This document shows positions 60,906 through 64,000 of a stretch of 64,000 nucleotides of DNA, in pieces. Position numbers and translations under genes: made by a program. The notes beneath the pieces are model-generated. The model searched no databases. It was not told the origin of the DNA and saw nothing but the letters and a program-made list of their open reading frames with translations. Positions within the stretch are counted from its first letter, which is position 1. Each line of letters starts with the position of its first letter. Source of the DNA: Streptomyces coacervatus (GTDB taxonomy: Bacteria; Actinomycetota; Actinomycetes; Streptomycetales; Streptomycetaceae); assembly GCF_029223485.1 (NCBI RefSeq), contig NZ_JARHTP010000023.1, positions 117,673-181,672 on the forward strand, written 5' to 3'.

Positions 60906-62293
60906 GCAATGACCCCAACGCGCCGCGTTTCAGGGTCCGTCCGCCCGTCGGCTGGATCAACGACCCCAATGGGCCGTTCCGTTGGCGGGACCGCTACCAC
61001 CTCTTCTACCAGCACAATCCCGACGCACCGGTGCACGCGAACGTCCACTGGGGTCATGCCTCCAGCGCCGACCTCGCGCACTGGGAGCACCACCCGATCG
61101 CGCTCACCCCGACGCCGGGCGGCCCCGACGAGGCCGGCTGCTGGTCGGGCTGCGTGATCGACGACGCCGGCACACCGACCGCCGTATACACGGGAGTCGA
61201 CCGTGACCACGCCGGACTCGGCACCATCTGCCTGGCGCGGGCGGCGGACCCGGACGACGAGCGACTGACCGAGTGGAAGCCGCTGCCGACACCGGTGGTG
61301 GCAGGGCCGCCGCCGGGACTGGACGTGGTGATGTTCCGCGACCCGTTCGTCTTCCGCCGCGCGAACAGGCGCTGGGCCCTCGTCGGGGCCGGGCACGCCG
61401 ACGGCACGCCGTCGGTCCTGCTCTACGACTGCGACGACCTGACCGACTGGCGGTTCGCCGGTGTGCTGCTGGACGGCAACGACCCGGTGGCCGCAGGGGT
61501 GTTCGGCGACAAGTCGGTGGGCTGGGAGTGCCCGCACCTGTACCGGACAGCAGGCGGCGACCACGTACTTCTGGTGTCCCTGTGGGACGGAGATCCCTGC
61601 TCCACCGGATACCTGACGGGCCGTCTGGAGGCCGACGGCCAGGGCATGTTGAGGTTCTTGCCGCGCGCCGGCGGCCGACTCGACCAGGGGCGGGACTTCT
61701 ACGCTCCCGCCGTGCTCCAGGAGCCGGACCGCGCACTGCTGTGGGGCTGGTCGTGGGAGGCCCGCCCGCAGGAGGAGACGCACCGGGCCGGATGGGCGGG
61801 CGTACTCACGGCGCCACGGGTCGTCGACGTCCACCCCGACGGTTCCCTGCGGGTGAGCCCGGCCCCGGAACTCGACCTCCTCCACCCGGCCGAGCCGTTC
61901 GTCACCACGCCGGGGAGGGTTCCGCTGCCCCACTCGTACGACCTGACGGTCACCGCATGCGAACCGACCACGGTGAGCCTGCTCCGGGGCGCGGCGGGCC
62001 GGGAGCTGACCGTCCGGGCGGACCCCGCCTCGGGGACCCTCGTCCTCGACCGCAGCGCCTGGCCCCGGACCGGCAGGGAAGGCTCCGCCCCGATCACCGT
62101 CCACGTGCCGAAGGGGCCAAAGCTCGCGCTCCGGCTGCTGGTCGACGGCTCGCTCCTCGAACTCTTCGTCGCGGAACGGGCCATGGTCACCGAGCGCGTC
62201 TACCGGCGCCCCGGCGACATCGCCGAGCTGGTCGTCGACGGGCCGGGTGCCCGGGTCACGGGGTGGGCGCTGGGCCCAGGGAGGAGTGGCTGA
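60902..62293 (+). CDS. Cytoplasmic GH32 beta-fructosidase
   Basis: A 463-aa GH32 enzyme without a signal peptide. All three catalytic motifs are canonical: WINDPNGPF (nucleophile Asp), FRDPFVF and WECPHLY (acid/base Glu). The C-terminal beta-sandwich has LKLRLLVDGSLLELFVAERAMVTERVY-like LALRLLVDGSLLELFVAERAM. It would hydrolyse imported sucrose or fructooligosaccharides, completing the uptake pathway. The start is TTG 60902, overlapping the permease stop. The last 45 bases belong to the first copy of the tandem repeat at 62247-62455. Confidence 0.92.
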   Translation: MSNDPNAPRFRVRPPVGWINDPNGPFRWRDRYHLFYQHNPDAPVHANVHWGHASSADLAHWEHHPIALTPTPGGPDEAGCWSGCVIDDAGTPTAVYTGVDRDHAGLGTICLARAADPDDERLTEWKPLPTPVVAGPPPGLDVVMFRDPFVFRRANRRWALVGAGHADGTPSVLLYDCDDLTDWRFAGVLLDGNDPVAAGVFGDKSVGWECPHLYRTAGGDHVLLVSLWDGDPCSTGYLTGRLEADGQGMLRFLPRAGGRLDQGRDFYAPAVLQEPDRALLWGWSWEARPQEETHRAGWAGVLTAPRVVDVHPDGSLRVSPAPELDLLHPAEPFVTTPGRVPLPHSYDLTVTACEPTTVSLLRGAAGRELTVRADPASGTLVLDRSAWPRTGREGSAPITVHVPKGPKLALRLLVDGSLLELFVAERAMVTERVYRRPGDIAELVVDGPGARVTGWALGPGRSG

Positions 62294-62455
62294 TCATGGG
62301 CCAGGGCAGGCGCGGGCAGTGCCCGGGTCACCGTGAGGGTGCCGGACCCACAAAGGCGCGGCTGACCACAGGACGGGCCAGGGGCCCGGGTCACCGGGTG
62401 GGCGCCGGACCCACGGAGGCGCGGCTGACCACAGGGCAGGCCAGGCGCCGGACGG
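62247..62455. repeat. Three imperfect tandem copies at the GH32/lacI 3' ends
   Basis: The phrase CCCGGGTCAC begins at 62250, 62322 and 62385. The second and third copies share a further 60 bp with GGACCCACRRAGGCGCGGCTGACCACAG and a GGCCAGG end, at a period of 63 bp; the first copy is more diverged and starts 72 bp before the second. Copy one is the end of the GH32 coding sequence and copy three is the end of the lacI coding sequence, so the short intergenic gap was built by duplication of coding ends. Confidence 0.75.
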
Positions 62456-63455
62456 TCGCGGGCGGCGTACGGCCGGCTTCGATGGCGTCCAGGAGCAGCC
62501 GGGCCGCCGTCTCGCCCATCGCCCGGTGCGGCAGCGCGACCGAGGTGAGCGGCGGTGTGAGGAACGCGGCCATGTGCTCCTGGTCGTCGTAACCGACCAC
62601 GGACAGATCGGCGGGCACGTCGATCCCGAGCCGGGTCGCGGCGTGCAGGACACCCGCCGCGACCCGGTCGTTGTAGCACAGGACGCCAGTGGGGCGACGG
62701 CCCGGCCCGACCCCGTCGAGCAGGCGCAGCGCCCCCGCGTATCCCGCGGAGATCTCCCCACCGCCGCGCACGATCCACTCCTCGGGCAGGATGACGCCCT
62801 CGGCGCGCAGCGCGTCCCGGAAGCCGCGGGTACGTTCCACCGAGGCGATGTCGTCCAGACCGCCGATCACGGCGAGCCGGCGGTGGCCCGCACCGAGCAG
62901 CAGCCGGGCCGCGGTACGGCCACCGGCGCGCTCGGCGGGGACCACGGCGGGCAGGGAGTCGTCCTCGGGCAGGCAGTTGGCCAGCACGGAGTGGGTGCGG
63001 TGCAGGCCCTCGGGGACGCGGACCCGGCGCAGTGACATGGCCGCGTAGATGATGCCGTCCACGCGCCGGTCGAGCAGTTCCGCGACGGCCGCGTCCTCCT
63101 TGGCCGGGTCACCGCCGGAGTCGACGGTGAGGACGAGATGGTCGCTGCCCCAGGCGGTCTCCATGGCGCCGCGCAACAGCCGACCGGCGAACGGCGAGGA
63201 CGCGATCTCATCGGTGACCAGCCCGATCACGGCCGTACGGCGACGGCGCAGACCGCGGGCCACCGGGTCGGGGCGGTAGCCCAGCCGGGCCGCGGCCTGC
63301 CGGATGCGTTCCTGGGTGGCGGGCGAGAGGTTGCCCTCGGCCCGGCCGTTGAACACGAAGGACACCGCGGTGTGCGACACGCCGGCGAGCCGGGCGACGT
63401 CCCGTGACGTCGGGCGCCCGGTGCCCGTGCTCCTGCTCTCCTCGGCACCGCCCAC
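62391..63455 (-). CDS. LacI-family transcriptional repressor
   Basis: A 354-aa repressor. The N-terminal helix-turn-helix and hinge read TSRDVARLAGVSHTAVSFVFNGRAEGNLSPATQERIRQAAARLGYRPDPVARGLRRRRT. A periplasmic-binding-type effector domain follows (IGLVTDEIASSPFAGRLLRGAM; GVLCYNDRVAAGVLHAATRLGIDVPADLSVVGYDD). It is convergent with the cytoplasmic GH32 gene and probably controls the fructan cluster through the operators at 57546 and 57628, with fructose or a fructooligosaccharide as inducer. The 3' end lies in the tandem repeat. Confidence 0.92.
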   Translation of the reverse strand: MGGAEESRSTGTGRPTSRDVARLAGVSHTAVSFVFNGRAEGNLSPATQERIRQAAARLGYRPDPVARGLRRRRTAVIGLVTDEIASSPFAGRLLRGAMETAWGSDHLVLTVDSGGDPAKEDAAVAELLDRRVDGIIYAAMSLRRVRVPEGLHRTHSVLANCLPEDDSLPAVVPAERAGGRTAARLLLGAGHRRLAVIGGLDDIASVERTRGFRDALRAEGVILPEEWIVRGGGEISAGYAGALRLLDGVGPGRRPTGVLCYNDRVAAGVLHAATRLGIDVPADLSVVGYDDQEHMAAFLTPPLTSVALPHRAMGETAARLLLDAIEAGRTPPATVRRLACPVVSRASVGPAPTR

Positions 63456-63688
63456 GCCGTCCGCCGCCCTCGCCCAGCCCGTCCCCGTCGATCACCGTCC
63501 ACCCTATCCGCGGGGAGCGCCACGGCATACGGGAGATCCTCAGGGCGCCGCGGCGTGGTCGTCCGATGTGATCACCGGATTCCCCGGAGGGCGGGGACCG
63601 CTTCGGACTGGACGTAGGCACGTCATCCGCCGGCGATGCCGCCCACTGGCCCGGTGGAGGGCAGTGCGGGCCGGACCGCGCAAGCCGC

Positions 63689-63910
63689 TCACGACGACCG
63701 GGCCGTGGTGGCGGACCTGAGTACCGCCCGGACTACCCGCCACTCCGCCTCCGTCATGGCGGAGCCATAACTCGGGGTGCGGTCCGGCCCGTCCGCCGCG
63801 TTGCCGAACCTGTGCGCGAGGCAGTCGCACGACGGTGGCAGCGAGTCGGACTCCACACAGGCGGACACGAAAGACTGCGGCAACAGACACCTCACGCGGC
63901 TAAGTGTCAA
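63689..63910 (-). pseudogene. IS5-like transposase N-terminal fragment
   Basis: A 73-codon frame ending YGSAMTEAEWRVVRAVLRSATTARSS, the start of IS5/IS4-type transposases of Streptomyces (YxSDMTDAEWAVVRPLLP), after a Cys/Pro-rich leader (LPPSCDCLAHRFGNAADGPDRTP). The rest is missing. The region 63456-63688 has no gene. Confidence 0.55.
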
Positions 63911-64000
63911 GCTGCGGCGGCAAGTTGGGTTGGGAACGCGGTCTGTTCGTCGAACAGTTCGTGTTTCTGGAGGCAGTGGTGGAGCTGGCCGATCATGCGG
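63907..64000 (-). CDS. IS110-like transposase C-terminal end, continues beyond window
   Basis: The last 30 codons of a leftward gene entering from the right edge: RMIGQLHHCLQKHELFDEQTAFPTQLAAAA. The (G)xLHHCLQ...YDE.AF ending resembles IS110-family transposases. The stop (63907-63909) overlaps the start of the IS5-like fragment, so one element may have inserted into the other. Confidence 0.45.
   Translation of the reverse strand, partial: RMIGQLHHCLQKHELFDEQTAFPTQLAAAA

Noticed and set aside
62294..62455. Tandem copies considered as a CRISPR-like array
   Set aside because: The copies run continuously with no unique spacers and coincide with coding ends, so this is a tandem duplication.

Overview
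The window is high-GC DNA with third-position GC bias, GTG/TTG starts and ATGA/GTGA gene overlaps. Tat, lipoprotein and small secreted proteins, an actinobacterial 2-methylisoborneol operon and a cell-wall rhamnose cluster all point to a Streptomyces chromosome, probably an accessory or arm region. No rRNA, tRNA or CRISPR array was seen.

Layout. 1-3.3 kb: the 3' part of an MctP-like monocarboxylate permease, then a divergent TetR/peroxiredoxin pair with a matching 26-bp operator in front of each gene. 3.4-5.8 kb: a maltokinase-cap protein and an organomercury module (merR, merB) in which both genes are broken. 6-9.3 kb: a small membrane protein and an 890-aa STAND-type ATPase. 10-14 kb: a YibE/F transporter gene with an amber stop, three palindromes at exact 24-bp spacing beside it, and a secreted S53 peptidase with a C-tract frameshift. 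14.3-18 kb: small unknown genes, a PD-(D/E)XK-like protein, a phage-like fragment, a lipoprotein and a decayed secreted-protein gene. 18-25 kb: an envelope-sensing set (response regulator, FtsX-type permease, two ATPases, lipoprotein and a divergent histidine kinase). 25-28.6 kb: a PIG-V-like mannosyltransferase, an MprF-like aminoacyl-lipid synthase and a small unknown protein. 28.6-35.8 kb: rmlDBA facing a GT2 glycosyltransferase, rmlC and a membrane-anchored esterase, together a dTDP-rhamnose and surface-glycan locus.

35.8-45 kb is a double terpene region. Leftwards runs dxs, then an ispG that is cut after its second cluster cysteine and joined in frame to a terpene synthase carrying both class II (DxDD) and class I (DDxxxE, NDxxSxxxE) motifs. 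A single extra T then shifts the frame. Rightwards runs the 2-methylisoborneol operon: a cNMP-domain family 2 encapsulin shell, 2-MIB synthase and GPP C-methyltransferase. dxs and ispG would supply isoprenoid precursors to the cyclase next door.

45-55 kb: VOC proteins, a secreted protein, a DHA2 efflux pump fused to three carboxypeptidase-regulatory-like domains, a DEAD-box helicase, a Ser/Thr kinase, a DHFR fragment, a broken GntR regulator, a small secreted protein and IS5 debris. 55.9-63.5 kb: a fructan/sucrose cluster with a Tat-exported GH32 enzyme, divergent ABC importer genes, a cytoplasmic GH32 enzyme and a LacI regulator, with LacI-like operators between the divergent arms. The right edge holds IS5-like and IS110-like transposase ends.

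At least eight genes carry frameshifts, nonsense codons or truncations. Some lie in short homopolymers and could be sequencing errors. Others (TGG to TGA, CAG to TAG, the ispG deletion-fusion, the multiply broken gntR) look more like real decay. Homology statements come from recognising motifs by eye; no search was run.
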